Shown in pieces: positions 35,130 through 47,045 of a stretch of 64,000 bases of DNA. Positions within the stretch are counted from its first letter, which is position 1; each line of letters starts with the position of its first letter. The stretch covers positions 235,380,201 through 235,444,200 of the forward strand of contig NC_133649.1 in NCBI RefSeq assembly GCF_009905375.1, read 5' to 3'. Below the pieces are notes generated by a model. That model was given only the letters and a program-made list of their open reading frames with translations. It did no database searches and was not told the origin of the DNA. The stretch comes from Apium graveolens (taxonomy: Eukaryota > Streptophyta > Magnoliopsida > Apiales > Apiaceae). The translations under genes and the position numbers were made by a program.

Positions 35130-35854
35130 TGTTGGGAACCACACACTTAGGGTGTTACTACGTTTTACGATAAAGATTACGAAAAGAGGATTATCTTTGT
35201 TAATGGTTGATTCCACGCTCTTCAATTGTATTCCCAAATTCCCTTGAGCGAAGTGTGGCCTCCGTCTTCTCAAGTTATCCTCTCTTCTTGCTCCTTGGTG
35301 GCTACAATATGTTTTCACACAATTTCCAAGCAAGAAGAGAATAGAATATATATAGGCTACAATAGGGACCATGGATAATTAGGTTGGGCCTTCTAATTAC
35401 ATCTTGAGCCTAGCCCAATGTAATTAAATATTAATTCAATCCACTAAAGAATTAATATTTGCACTACCTTTCCTAATACTGTAATTTAATTAATTCGGTT
35501 CCAATATTATTTGCTTATTAAATTCCCCATGTTTAAAATATCATATGTCCATTAATTAAATAAATAACTGATAATTTATTTAATTAATATCTTTTATCCT
35601 TGATCATCCACTCAACCTTTATTTAATTATGCCAGAATAAATTCCACCTGCAGGGTTTCACATAATTAAATCTTTTTGAGCTTTCAAGGGGACATCATTA
35701 ACCCGAATATTATCAGGACATGGATTCCTTCCATAAATAATATCCACCATGTATATAATTCCATCACCCAAAATATAATGATATAATTTAAAAGAATTAT
35801 TTCATATATAAATCAAAGCATGTAAATAATATACACGTGTCAATTACTATTTCC
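35130..35854 (-). repeat. Copia-2 5' LTR, truncated
   Basis: Matches 28468 to about 29195. The remaining ~370 bp toward the LTR start are missing, replaced by Tat-2 pol sequence. The two sources share TTCC at the junction (35851-35854). Confidence 0.9.
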
Positions 35855-38800
35855 TAAGGACTAAATCTCCTTGCTTGAAGAACCTTTACTTAACCCTTAG
35901 GTTGTAATAGAATGAAGCTTTCTTCTGATAATTCACTATCTTCGCATGTGCTTCATCCTGTACCTCATCGATTAAGTCCAAGGCTAATCTTTGCCCCTCC
36001 TCAATTTTCTCAATATTAAAAGCCTGGATTCGGGGAGATGAATGCGATATTTCTACAGGGACAACTGCTTCTGCCCCATCTGCTAACATGAAGGGAGTGG
36101 CTCCGGTAGTAATTCTCTAATCCCAAAGTAGATTTCTCAATCCTCTTATTTAGTCCATCCAGGATTATTCGATTTGACACTTCTGCTTGCCCATTAGCTT
36201 GTGGATGAGCCACAGAGGTAAATCATAACTCAATCTCATTCTCTCCACAATACTTCTTGAATTCTTCATTATTGAACTGTGTTCCATTATCGGTAACCAG
36301 GATACGGGAAATTCCATACCGGCACATGATGTTTTCCTACAGGAATTGTGCAACCTGCTTAGTTGTGATTTTGGCCAATGGCTTGGCTTCAATCCATTTA
36401 GTAAAATAATCAATGGCTACAATCAGGAACTTTCTTTGTGCCGTAGCCATGGGGAAAGGTCCAAGTATATCCATTCCCCACATAACAAAGGGGATAGGTG
36501 AGTTGATGGAGGTTTGGATCTCGGGGGGTTGTCTAACAACAGGCGCATGCTTCTGATAGCGGTCACACTTTTTCATATACTCTTTGGCATCAGCCATCAT
36601 TTCTGGCCAATAGAAGCCTAAACGGGTTATCTTATGAGCTAGCGCTCTGCCCCCCAGAGCTAAGCGTGCCTTATCGGGCATGAGACATCTTAAGTAGGGA
36701 ACCACATAAGATCTTTTATAAAAAATCCCTGTCTATCAAGGAGCATCTTAGTGCTCGAACAGCCAACTTCCGTGCTTCAGTAGCATCATTTGGCAACTAT
36801 CCGGTTTGAATATGGGTCTTAATGGGATCTATCCATGACGTTCCCAGACCAATAGGAGCTACAAGCTTAACATCAATGCTCTGTGTCTTCAAAACACGGA
36901 AGTATACACTTCCTGAACTTTTCTCTATCTCAGATGAAGCAAACTTTGATAAGGCATATGCCTTAGCCTTTTCCTCCCTTGGAATGTGCTCAACATGGCA
37001 TTCATCGAATTGGGTCATCACAGCCCTTACTAGGCGGACATACTTAGCCATTGTATCATCCCTTGCCTCAAACTCTCCCTTAACCCGGGATACATCCAAC
37101 TTCGAGTCTCCACAGACTTTTAAGTTCTTGACTCTCAGTGTCCCTGCTAGGCCGAGGCCAGCTATCAGAGCTTCATATTCTGCCTCATTTTTTGTGGTCG
37201 GGAAGTCTAACTTCATAGCATATTCAATCAAGAACCCATCAGAGCTTTGTAAAATTAGACCTGCTCGACTTGAATTTGTTTTTGATGCTCCATCAAAATA
37301 GAGAACCCAATATTCCTTCTCCTTAACATCCTTCTCTTTGTCCTCCTTATCAACTTCCTTGTCTTGTGGTATAGTATCTTCTTGGCCCCCCGACTTCTTG
37401 GTTAGGTATGGTACATTCCACCACGAAGTCAGCCAATGCCTGGGCTTTTATTGTCGTTCGTGGCTTATACTTAATGTCGAATTCTCCCAACTTTATTGCC
37501 CACTTGATCATCCTCCCACTAGCCTTAGGACTATGAATAATATTTCGCAAGGGCTGATTTGTTAGTACTTCAATCATATGAGCCTGAAAGTAGGGACACA
37601 ACTTTCTTGAAGCCATTACCAAGGCCAGTGCAAATTTCTCAATAGTTGAATAATTCAACTCAGCTCCATGCAGAATTTTGTTGACATAATATACGGGTTT
37701 CTGGATTTTCAGTTCCTCCTTAACCAACACAGCGCTCAAGGCACTCTCTGAAATGGCCAAGTACAAGTATAAGACTTTATTGAAAGCTCGCTTGGCCAAC
37801 AACGGGGCTAGAGCCATATATTTCATTAATTCCTCGAATGCCTTCTGGCTTTTCTCACTCCATACAAAATTTTAACCTTCTTTAAAGACTTGAAGAATGA
37901 CAAGCACTTGTCCCCAGACTTGGAGATGAATTTTCCCAACGCAGCAACCTATCATGTGAGCTTTTGAACATCTATGATATTTTTTGGTGGCTCCATGTCC
38001 AAGATTGCCTTTATTTTATCGGGATTGGCCTCGATTCCTCTCTTGGAGACCATTAATCCCAAAAACTTTCCAGCCCCTACTCCGAAAGCACACTTCGTAG
38101 GATTTAACATCATGTTATGATATCTCAGGACCTCAAAAGCTTCCCTCAAATGGGTTATATGGTCATTCTTTACTAGACTCTTGACTAACATGTCATCAAC
38201 ATAAACTTCCATGGTCTTTCCAATAAGATCCTTAAAAATTTTATTCACCAACCTTTGATATGTGGCTCCTGCATTCTTGAGACCAAATGCCATAACAAGA
38301 TAACAATAAACACCAAAGTCAGTGATGAATGATACCTTTGGGATGTCGTCCTTGTGCATCTTGATCTGATTGTATCCACTAAATCCATCCATGAAACTCA
38401 ACATCTCATGTCCAGCGGTGGCATCTATTAAAGTGTCTATCCTTGGTAACGGGAAACAGTCCTTAGGGCATGCATCATTCAAATCAGTGAAGTCCACACT
38501 CATCCCCCATTTTCCATTCGCCTTCTTTACCATCACAGGGTTTGCTAACCATTCTGGAAATTGTATCTCCTCAATGAAACTGGCCTCTAAGAGCTTCTCT
38601 ACTTCTCGTTTTATAGCTTCTTCTCTTTCTGGGGCAAAACTTCTTTTCTTTTACTTCACCGTCTTCCGACTTGGATCCACATTCAGCTTGTGAGTGATCA
38701 GTTTCGGGTCTATACCTGGCATATCAGTTGCCGACCATGCAAACACATCACTATTTTCTTGCAAAAATTTCACCAACTTTCCTCTAAGGGGCTCTTCTAG

Positions 38801-39428
38801 TGTTGCTCCAATGAAAGTCACTTTCTCAGGATCCTCGGGAGCCAAAGGAATCGTAACCAAGTCTTCTGCTAGCTTCCCTCATTTCTCATCATTCTCTCGG
38901 ATATTCAGATCTTCAATAGGCAGAACTTGCCCCCCCAACTCCATCTGCCCTTAAAGAGGCTACGTAACAACTCCTTGCCATTTTTTGATCTCTTCTCTCT
39001 TCTCCAATCCCATTCTGGGTGGGAAACTTCATGACTGAATGGTAGGAAGAAGGGATGGCCTTGAAGGCATGTATCCCTGTTCTTCCCATGATAGTGTTAT
39101 AAGTTGAACTAGCCTTCAGCACCATAAAGTCCAATATCTGTGTTGCTTGCCTTGGTTCCTGACCTATGGTTGTTGGCAACTTGATTATTCCTTCCACGAG
39201 GCACTCTACTCCCGCAAATCCATATATCGGCATATCGGTTGGGGTCAATTGGGAATTATTGTAACCCATCCTTAAAAAGGTATCATGGAGTAAGATGTCG
39301 ACTGAGGCACCATTATCTACGAGGACCCTCTTCACCGGGTGGTTCCCTATTATTGGGGTTATGACCAACGGGTCGTCATGGAGAAATTTCATACCCTCCA
39401 GATCAGAATCATCGAAAGCCATTGTTAT
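35855..39428 (-). pseudogene. pol: Tat-2 protease-RT-RNase H-integrase
   Basis: Collinear with Tat-1 pol and highly similar. From the right: AFDDSDLEGMKFLHDDPLVI and VLVDNGASVDIL (protease, about 39300), RT with FTDLNDACPKDCFPLPR and the catalytic VYVDDMLVKS (about 38195), a gypsy RNase H (KIQKPVYYVNKILHGAELNY), a second archaeal-type RNase H (about 36940-37300, lacking several active-site neighbours because of frameshifts), then integrase (ALAHKITRLGFYWPEMMADA, MWGMDILGPFPMATAQRKFL). Breaks occur at about 38655, 37940, 37340, 36760 and 36345. It ends within the integrase C-terminal region at the deletion junction. A dead copy, older than Tat-1. Confidence 0.9.
39424..39428 (+). other. Target-site duplication GTTAT (left copy)
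   Basis: GTTAT precedes the TGTTACGACC start of the Tekay-2 5' LTR. The same five bases at 56933-56937 follow its 3' LTR end, and Tat-2 coding homology resumes there in frame. Confidence 0.85.
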
Positions 39429-40745
39429 TGTTACGACCGGCATTTTGTGTAATATTATTTGCGAACTCTGTATAATATTAGAGTCGAACATAAATATATT
39501 TATTGATTGTACATTTGTGTGAATGGAATTTGCTGCATTATAAATTGCTTTATTTAAAATATGAATTTTTCAAAGCGAGAGTTTTATTAATTGCTCTTAT
39601 TCTTGATGTATAGAGAATATTCTTTACCATGGGAAAATTATCTTTTAAAATTATTTCATTCACAAATCACAAAATTAATCTCATAAAATTTCTAAAAATC
39701 CAAGTTATTTTATGGTACAACTTTTATAATTTTGGAAATTTTATTTTATTTTATAAAAGTAAATCTTTGAAATTAGTTGTTTAGTAATTAGCAATTTACA
39801 TGGATACCCATGCATGCAAATACCCTCTCATTCAACTTAAAGGGCTAAAAAGATAATTCATACCTCACTAACTCTCTTTTGTCCACCAAAAGACCAAACT
39901 AACCTTGCATGCAATGTTGCTTAGCTTTGGGAGAAGGGAACTCTTATAAATTCTAAACTCCACTCATTACTTGGTGCATGATGATCAAAAAGAGGAGAGT
40001 TAATCCAAAACTATAATCCACTCAATCTCACCATTTTCACTCTCAAAATTTTCTCCCCCCCTCTTTCTTCCATTCGGCCGAAGCCCCCTTCCCCTTTCCC
40101 CTTCAATTTTTCTTCAACAAATCCTTGCCATTCTAGTGTAATTTCACTACCCATTAATATATAATACACTTTCCAAGAAGTTCCTAAGCATGTTTAGGAG
40201 ATGAATTTTAATTCTTGCATGTCTTGTTTTTATGTGATCTCCAAGGAGAAACTCTTAATTCATGTGGATTAAAGAGTTCTCCATGAGATATAATTTTATG
40301 TGCATAAACTAAGTGTTTCCTTGATTAAAACTCCTTTAAAACACTTGCATGCTACTGATCTCTAGTTGTAATTCCATGTTTTACTTTGCATGTTAGAAAT
40401 AGGGCATTATTTTCGAGAATGATCAAGCTATATATGCTCTCTTTTTCAACAATATACATGCATGTGTGGTTTGTGATTAAATTCGACCTATATGGGCTAA
40501 AAACAAATTGTTTCCTTGATATCATGCTTGATATTATTTGAAAAAGATAGTGTGTATGATCCCTTGAAATAATTTAGTATTTTAAGTCGAAATTATGAGC
40601 TAATAATCCCATTGTTTAGTCGAACTTATTTTTGTGATCATTGTGAGTTGCATGTTATGTTTTAGTTTGCGTGTTGGTGCTATAGGGCATGAATGATCTC
40701 CAATCTTGGTTGAGGCCTTATTTTAGAGTCTTATAGAAGTAAAAT
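39429..40745 (+). repeat. Tekay-2 5' LTR, first part
   Basis: Starts TGTTACGACCGGCATTTTG and runs to the Tat-1 insertion site. Non-coding. The terminal AAAAT (40741-40745) is the left TSD of Tat-1. Confidence 0.75.
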
Positions 40746-41292
40746 TGATAGGGATAAATAATTCCTGATTTTATAATTAATGGGCTGATAGGCCCAATAA
40801 TAAGATATATAATATTCAGACCAGAAAGGTTAAGCCTGATGGACCAGATCAGGCCTGGTGGAATAAAAAAGGTCCAAAAGCCCTGATTATTAATTAATTT
40901 CGTAATTAATTAATAAGGGAAAAATCAGCTGTTGAGAAGAGTCCTGATAAGGATATAAATCCTTATAGATAAGCCTCAAGGGGACCTAAAAGGATAAGGA
41001 ATCAGTTTCCTACTATCTAGGACTCCAAAGTCCATTCTAATTATGAGACTTGCCCACCAAGTCTCCTATACCAAGTCCAATTCAAGGACCACCAACATCT
41101 ATATAAGGGGTCTCACCCCACAGATCAGAACTACGTTTTTTGACTTGATCCTTGGCAATCAGCAAGGTACGTAGGCATCTTGTTAAGGCAGATTGAGTCA
41201 CGAAACACAAGAGCAGTCAAATCGAGCCTCGAAGCTCACGTTCCTTAGTATTAAATACAGCAATTATATATATTAGTTTTTAATCCATAACA
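40746..41292 (+). repeat. Tat-1 5' LTR (547 bp)
   Basis: TGATAGGGATAAATAATTCC to AATCCATAACA. It holds a good TATA box (see 41098) and a conserved downstream segment, GGGGTCTCACCCCA, that is also kept in the otherwise diverged Tat-2 LTR. Confidence 0.95.
41098..41108 (+). promoter_or_regulatory. Tat-1 LTR TATA box
   Basis: TCTATATAAGG about 353 bases into the LTR, followed by GGTCTCACCCCA. The same block occurs in the 3' LTR (about 50410) and, reversed, in the Tat-2 LTR, which argues for promoter function. Confidence 0.7.
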
Positions 41293-41294
41293 TT

Positions 41295-41311
41295 TGGCGC
41301 CGTCTGTGGGA
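41295..41311 (+). other. Tat-1 primer binding site
   Basis: TGGCGCCGTCTGTGGGA two bases after the LTR. This is a common PBS form in Tat-like plant elements. I am not certain which tRNA it pairs with. Confidence 0.7.
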
Positions 41312-41325
41312 AAGCAACAACAACC

Positions 41326-43190
41326 ATGGCGAGAACACGGAGAACAATTGGAGCTCTAGAGGAAGGAACACCATCAGAGACAACCCAGGTGATTTCATCA
41401 ACCATGGAGGTTCCTCCCCATTCAACTTATGCATCTACTCAGGGGGAAGCCCAGACAGGGGCAACTCATCCTCAGCCACAAGGGACAACTCCCCCGACTA
41501 TTCAAGGTACGAATCCTCAAGTTCAACAAATACATATACCTGTGAATTCTCGACCCGTCGGGTATGAATATTCAACTATTGTTACTACTAACCCCCCTTA
41601 TGGGATGCCCCTTCGCCCTGAGGTTGGAGGAAGCGGATATGCTAGGCGAGGCGAAGCACGAGGGCAGTCACCCCCTATATACGAGGTTTGGGTCCTATTC
41701 CTGAGGATCGGGAATTTTCTGGTCCTTATACTGAGAGAGACTCCGAATCTTTGGATGATGAAGTGGCCCCGAGAAGGAGGCGTCCTGGAAAAGAGCCAAT
41801 GACCGATGGAAGGCAACGCCCCCAAAGCACCCCAGGGGCGAATCCCCAAGAAGTGCAGGAAAGGATCAGGGCTCATGAGGCTGAAATCCAAAGGCTGAGG
41901 CGTGATTTGGAGGCTCACCAGGCCACCAGACCCGAGATATCTCCTAGGGGGAGAAATCCTCCTCCTGTCATAGACCTGGATGGTCCGGTAAGAAGAAGGG
42001 CTGTTGTCCCAAGAACTGATCCAAGCAATCTCCTTCCCCTTGGAGATCCTGATGATCCAACTCCACCCTTCACAGAAGAGATAATGAATGCCCATATCTC
42101 AAGGAAATTCAAGATGCCCACTATCAAAGCCTATGATGGCACGGGAGACCCCGCTAATCATGTTAGGACATTCTCTAATGCACTGTTGCTGCAACCCGTG
42201 AATGATGCTATAAAGTGTCGGGCCTTCCCTCAAACCCTGTCAGGTATGGCTCAAAGATGGTACAGTCGCTTGCCCCCAAACTCTATTGGATCGTTCAGAG
42301 AGTTAAGTCAGGCTTTTATTAAGCAGTTCATCAGTGGAAAAGTTCATGAGAAAAGTTCAGCATCTCTTATGAGTATTGTGCAAGAAGCTAAGGAATCCTT
42401 GAGAGATTACCTGAATTGTTTTACAAAGGAGGCTTTAAAAGTCCCAGACCTTGATGATAAGGTAGCTATGATAGCACTGCAACAAGGAACTAGGGATGAG
42501 TTTTTCAAGATGTCCTTGGCCAAACGTCCCCCTGAAAATATGTTGCAGCTCCAAGAGAGGGCAGGGAAGTATATCAAGGTTGAAGAAAGCATGAGGAAGA
42601 CCGTAGTAAGTAATGAGCCCACTGGAGGCAAGAAGCGGAAAACTGATCTGGAGTATATCGCTAAGGATAAGTATCCTAAAACCGAACAAAACCCTGATTC
42701 AACCCCCAAGAAGGGAGGACCTGGGCAAAAGTTCACCGAATACGCTAAGCTGAATGCTCCCAGAAGCCAGATCTTGATGGAGATCGAGAAAGATCGAGAT
42801 GTTCGTTGGCCTAAGCCCTTGAAGGCCGATCCAGCCAAGCTAGATAAGAGCAAGTATTGCAGGTTTCACAAAGATGTCGGTCATGACACCGATGAGTGTA
42901 GGCAATTGAAAGATGAAATTGAGTTTTTGATTCGAAAAGGAAGATTGAACAAGTATACTGGAGATGGAGGGGACAGAAATAATAATGGAAGGAAGAACTT
43001 TGAAGATCGTAGGAGGGACCAAGACGATCAGGGGCGAAACCCCCAACCTAGAGGACCAGTTATAAACACCATTTATGGAGGGTCGAGACCTCGAGGGCCT
43101 GTGATAAACACGATCTTTGGAGGTCCAACTGCTGCTGGATTGTCCAAAAATTCCAGAAAGGCATATACTAGAGAGGTTATGCATATTGTT
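41326..43190 (+). pseudogene. gag: Tat-1 gag, one-base frameshift
   Basis: ATG 41326, 14 bases after the PBS, opens MARTRRTIGALEEG. A run of five C at 41671-41675 breaks the frame: comparison with the Tat-2 copy (…TPPYIQGLAPIPEDQEFSG on the minus strand near 58500) implies one missing base. The second frame is open from 41688 (PIPEDREFSGPYTERDSESL) through a Tat gag domain (YDGTGDPANHVRTFSNALLL, MAQRWYSRLPPNSIGSFREL) to a C/H cluster (YCRFHKDVGHDTDEC, about 42855). The gag-pol join is continuous. The break is either real or a homopolymer base-calling error. Confidence 0.9.
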
Positions 43191-46100
43191 GGAGAAGCCC
43201 CGAAGAGGGCCAGGACAGAAGTAACATTGGCTTTTGATGATTCCGACCTAGAGGGTGTGAAGTTTCCCCATGACGACCCGCTGGTCATAACGCCGATAAT
43301 AGGAAATAGCCCGGTTAAGAGGGTCCTTGTGGATAATGGTGCTTCTGTGGATATCTTGCTCCACGACACCTTTCTAAGGATGGGGTATAACGACTCCCAG
43401 TTGACACCAACCGACATGCCGATATATGGATTTGCTGGAGTAGAATGTCCTGTGGAAGGGATAATTAAATTGCCAACCACCATAGGTACGGAGCCAAGGC
43501 AAGCAACGCAGATGCTGGATTTTGTGGTGGTAAAGGCTAGTTCAACTTATAATGCTATCATGGGGAGAACAGGGATACATGCCTTCAAGGCAGTCCCCTC
43601 TTCCTACCATTCAGTCATGAAGTTTCCCACCCGAAACGGGATTGGAGAAGAGAGAGGAGATCAAAAAATGGCTAGAAGCTGTTATGTGGCCTCTTTGAGG
43701 GCAGATGGAGTCGGGGGGCAGGTTCTTCCTATTGAAGATATGGATGTTCGAGAAAATGATGAGAATAGAGGAAGGCCAGCAAAAGAATTGGTTTCGGTTC
43801 CTTTAGATCCCAAGAATCCTGAGAGGATGACTTTCATTGGAGCCACATTAGAGGAGCCCCTTAGAGGGAAATTAGTGAAATTTTTGCAAGAAAATAATGA
43901 TGTGTTTGCATGGTCAGCAGCTGATATGCCAGGCATAGACCCGGAGTTAATTACTCACAAGCTAAACGTGGATCCAAGCCGGAAGACAGTGAAACAAAAG
44001 AAAAGAAATTTTGCCCCGGAAAGACAAGAGGCTATAAGGCAGGAAGTGGAAAAGCTCTTAGAGGCTGGTTTCATTGAGGAGATTCAATTTCCGGAGTGGT
44101 TAGCAAACCCTGTAATGGTAAAGAAGGCTAATGGAAAGTGGAGGATGTGTATAGACTTCACCGATCTGAATGATGCATGCCCCAAAGACTGTTTTCCGCT
44201 GCCTAGAATTGATACCTTGATTGATGCCACCGCTGGACATGAGATGCTGAGTTTCATGGATGGGTTTAGCGGATACAACCAGATCAAAATGCATAAGGAT
44301 GACATTCCAAAGGTATCATTTATCACTGACTTTGGTGTTTATTGTTATCTTGTTATGGCGTTTGGTCTCAAGAATGCAGGAGCCACCTATCAAAGGTTGG
44401 TGAATAGAATTTTTAAGGATCTTATCGGTAAGACTATGGAAGTCTATGTTGATGACATGTTAGTCAAGAGTCTAGTAAAGAATGATCATATAGCCCATTT
44501 AAGGGAAGCTTTTGAGGTCCTGAGGTACCACAAGATGATGTTGAATCCTACGAAGTGTGCTTTCGGAGTAGGATCTGGAAAATTCTTGGGACTGATGGTC
44601 TCAAAGAGGGGAATTGAGGCTAACCCGGATAAGATAAAGGCAATCCTGGACATGGAACCACCAAAAACTGTTAAGGATGTTCAGAAGCTTACAGGAAGGG
44701 TTGCTGCATTAGGACGATTCATCTCCAAGTCAGGAGACAAGTGCTTGTCATTTTTCAAGTCACTAAAGAACATCAAAGACTTCGTATGGAGTGAGGAAAA
44801 TCAGAAGGCATTTGAAGAGTTAAAGAAGTATATGGGCCAGGCCCCGTTGTTGGCCAAACCAGCTTTAAATGAAGTTTTATACTTGTACTTAGCCGTTTCA
44901 GAGAGTGCTTTGAGCGCTGTGTTGGTTAAGGAGGAACTGAAAGTCCAGAAACCCGTGTACTATGTCAGCAAAATTTTGCATGGTGCTGAGTTGAATTATT
45001 CAGCCATTGAGAAATTCGCTTTGGCCTTGGTAATGGCTTCAAGAAAGCTGCATCCTTATTTTCAAGCTCACCAAATTGAAGTGCTAACAAATCAGCCACT
45101 GAGAAATATCATTCACAGTCCCAAGGCAAGTGGGAGACTGATTAAGTGGGCAATAGAGTTGGGAGAGTTCGATCTCAAGTATAAGCCACGTACGGCCATA
45201 AAAGCCCAGGCACTAGCTGACTTCGTGGTGGAATGTACCATACCCAACCAAGAAGTCGGGGGGCAGGAAGATACCATACCTCAAGACAAGAGAGTCGACA
45301 ATGGGGACAGGGAGAAGAATGACAAGGAGAAAGAATATTGGGTTCTCTATTTTGATGGAGCATCAAAAACAAATTCCAGTGGAGCAGGGTTGGTTTTGCA
45401 AAGCCCTGATGGGTTCTTAATTGAGTATGCTATGAAGTTAGATTTTCCAACCACAAACAATGAGGCAGAGTATGAAGCCCTGATAGCTGGCCTTGGTCTA
45501 GCTGGGACACTTAGAGTCAAAAACTTAAAGGTCCGTGGAGACTCGAAGCTGATCATATCCCAGGTAAAGGGAGAATTTGAGGCAAGGGATGATACGATGG
45601 CTAAGTATGTCCGCCTAGTAAGGGCTGTGATGACCCAATTTAATGAATGCCATGTTGAACACATTCCAAGGGAAGAAAACGTTAAGGCGGATGCGCTATC
45701 AAAGTTCGCTTCGTCTGAGATTGAAGAAAGCTCAGGAAGTGTGTACTTCCGTGTTTTGAAGACACGGAGCATAGATGTTAAGCTAGTGGCTCCCATAGGC
45801 TTGGGGACGTCATGGATTGATCCCATCAAGGCTCACATTCAGACCGGTTGGTTGCCAAGTGATGCAACTGAAGCACGGAAGTTAACTGTTCGGGCACTAA
45901 GATACTCTTTGATAGATGGGATTCTTTACAAAAGATCTTTCGTGGTTCCCTACTTGAGGTGTCTCAGGCCCGATGAGGCACGCTTGGCTCTTGAAGAAGT
46001 GCATGAAGGTATTTGTGGACAACACTTGGGGGGCAGGGCCTTGGCTCATAAGATAACTCGTTTAGGCTTCTATTGGCCAGAAATGATGGCTGATGCCAAA

Positions 46101-47045
46101 GAATATGTAAAGAAGTGTGACCGCTGTCAGAAGCATGCACCAATTGTTAGACAACCCCCTGAGATGCTGACCTCTATCAACTCGCCTATTCCCTTTGCCA
46201 TGTGGGGGATGGATATTCTAGGGCCTTTTCCTATGGCCATGGCATAAAGGAAATTTCTGATTGTAGCCATTGATTATTTCACCAAGTGGATTGAAGCCAA
46301 ACCCTTGGCCAAAATCACTACTAAGCAGGTTGCACAATTCCTGTGGGAAAACATTATGTGCCGATATGGAATTCCCCGTATCCTTGTCACTGACAATGGA
46401 ACACAATTCAACAATGAGGAATTCAAGAAGTATTGTGAAGAAAATGAAATCGAGTTACGATTCACCTCTGTGGCTCACCCGCAAGCCAATGGACAAGCAG
46501 AGGTAGCAAATCGGATAATCCTGGATGGACTAAAGAAGAGGATCGAGAAGTCAAGAAATAATTGGGTAGATGAGATACTTCCAATATTATGGGCCTACAG
46601 GACTACTTGTAGAGTCACGACAGATGCAACTCCTTTCATGTTGGCATATGGGGCGGAAGCAGTAGTTCCCGTGGAGATATCACATTCCTCTCCAAGGATT
46701 CAGGCTTTCGATGAGAAAGAAAATGAGGAAGGGCAGAGATTAGCCCTGGATTTAATTGATGAAGTGCGAGATAAAGCACATGCAAAGATAGTAGAATATC
46801 AGAAAAAAGCTTCATTCTACTACAACCTAAGGGTTAAAGAAAGGTTTTTTAAACAAGGCGATCTAATCTTGAGGAAGATAGAAGCATCTGGTGTAGGACA
46901 AAAAGGGAAGCTTGCCCCGAATTGGGAAGGGCCGTACAGAGTCAAGAGTGTTCAGGGTAGAGGAACCTACAAGCTGGAGACTATGGATGGTTTTGAAGTC
47001 CCGAGAACTTGGCATGCACAAAACCTGAAGGTTTACTATGTGTAG
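43191..47045 (+). pseudogene. pol: Tat-1 protease-RT-dual RNase H-integrase, one stop codon
   Basis: One frame with gag. Protease has VLVDNGASVDILL (about 43325). RT has WRMCIDFTDLNDACPKDCFP and the catalytic VYVDDMLVKS (YVDD at 44446-44457). A gypsy RNase H domain follows (SESALSAVLVKEE, about 44900-45240), then an archaeal-type RNase H (YFDGASKTNSSGAGLVL at about 45349, NNEAEYEALIAGLGLAG, ENVKADALSKFAS). Integrase has its HHCC finger (KITRLGFYWPEMMADAKEYV, CDRCQKHA, about 46040-46140), the first Asp in GMDILGPFP, the second in TDNGTQF and a C-terminus to the stop at 47045. TAA at 46245-46247, in place of a Gln codon beside integrase's first Asp, is the only break I see. Confidence 0.92.

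Larger units (their letters stand above)
28468..35854 (-). mobile_element. Copia-2, Ty1/copia element (Angela/Tork-like), near-intact ORF
   Basis: Minus-strand element inserted in the Tekay-3 LTR: complete 3' LTR (28468-29564), PPT, polyprotein (29635-33621), leader, Met-type PBS, and a 5' LTR truncated at 35854 by fusion to Tat-2. The left flank is ATCAA; the right TSD is lost. By eye the LTRs differ by about 2% over the first 260 bases. Confidence 0.9.

Noticed and set aside
42407..42853. Long minus-strand reading frames across Tat-1 gag-pol (also 43073-43483, 45347-45829)
   Set aside because: They lie antisense to a well-supported gag-pol and have no family features of their own; they mirror codon bias on the sense strand.
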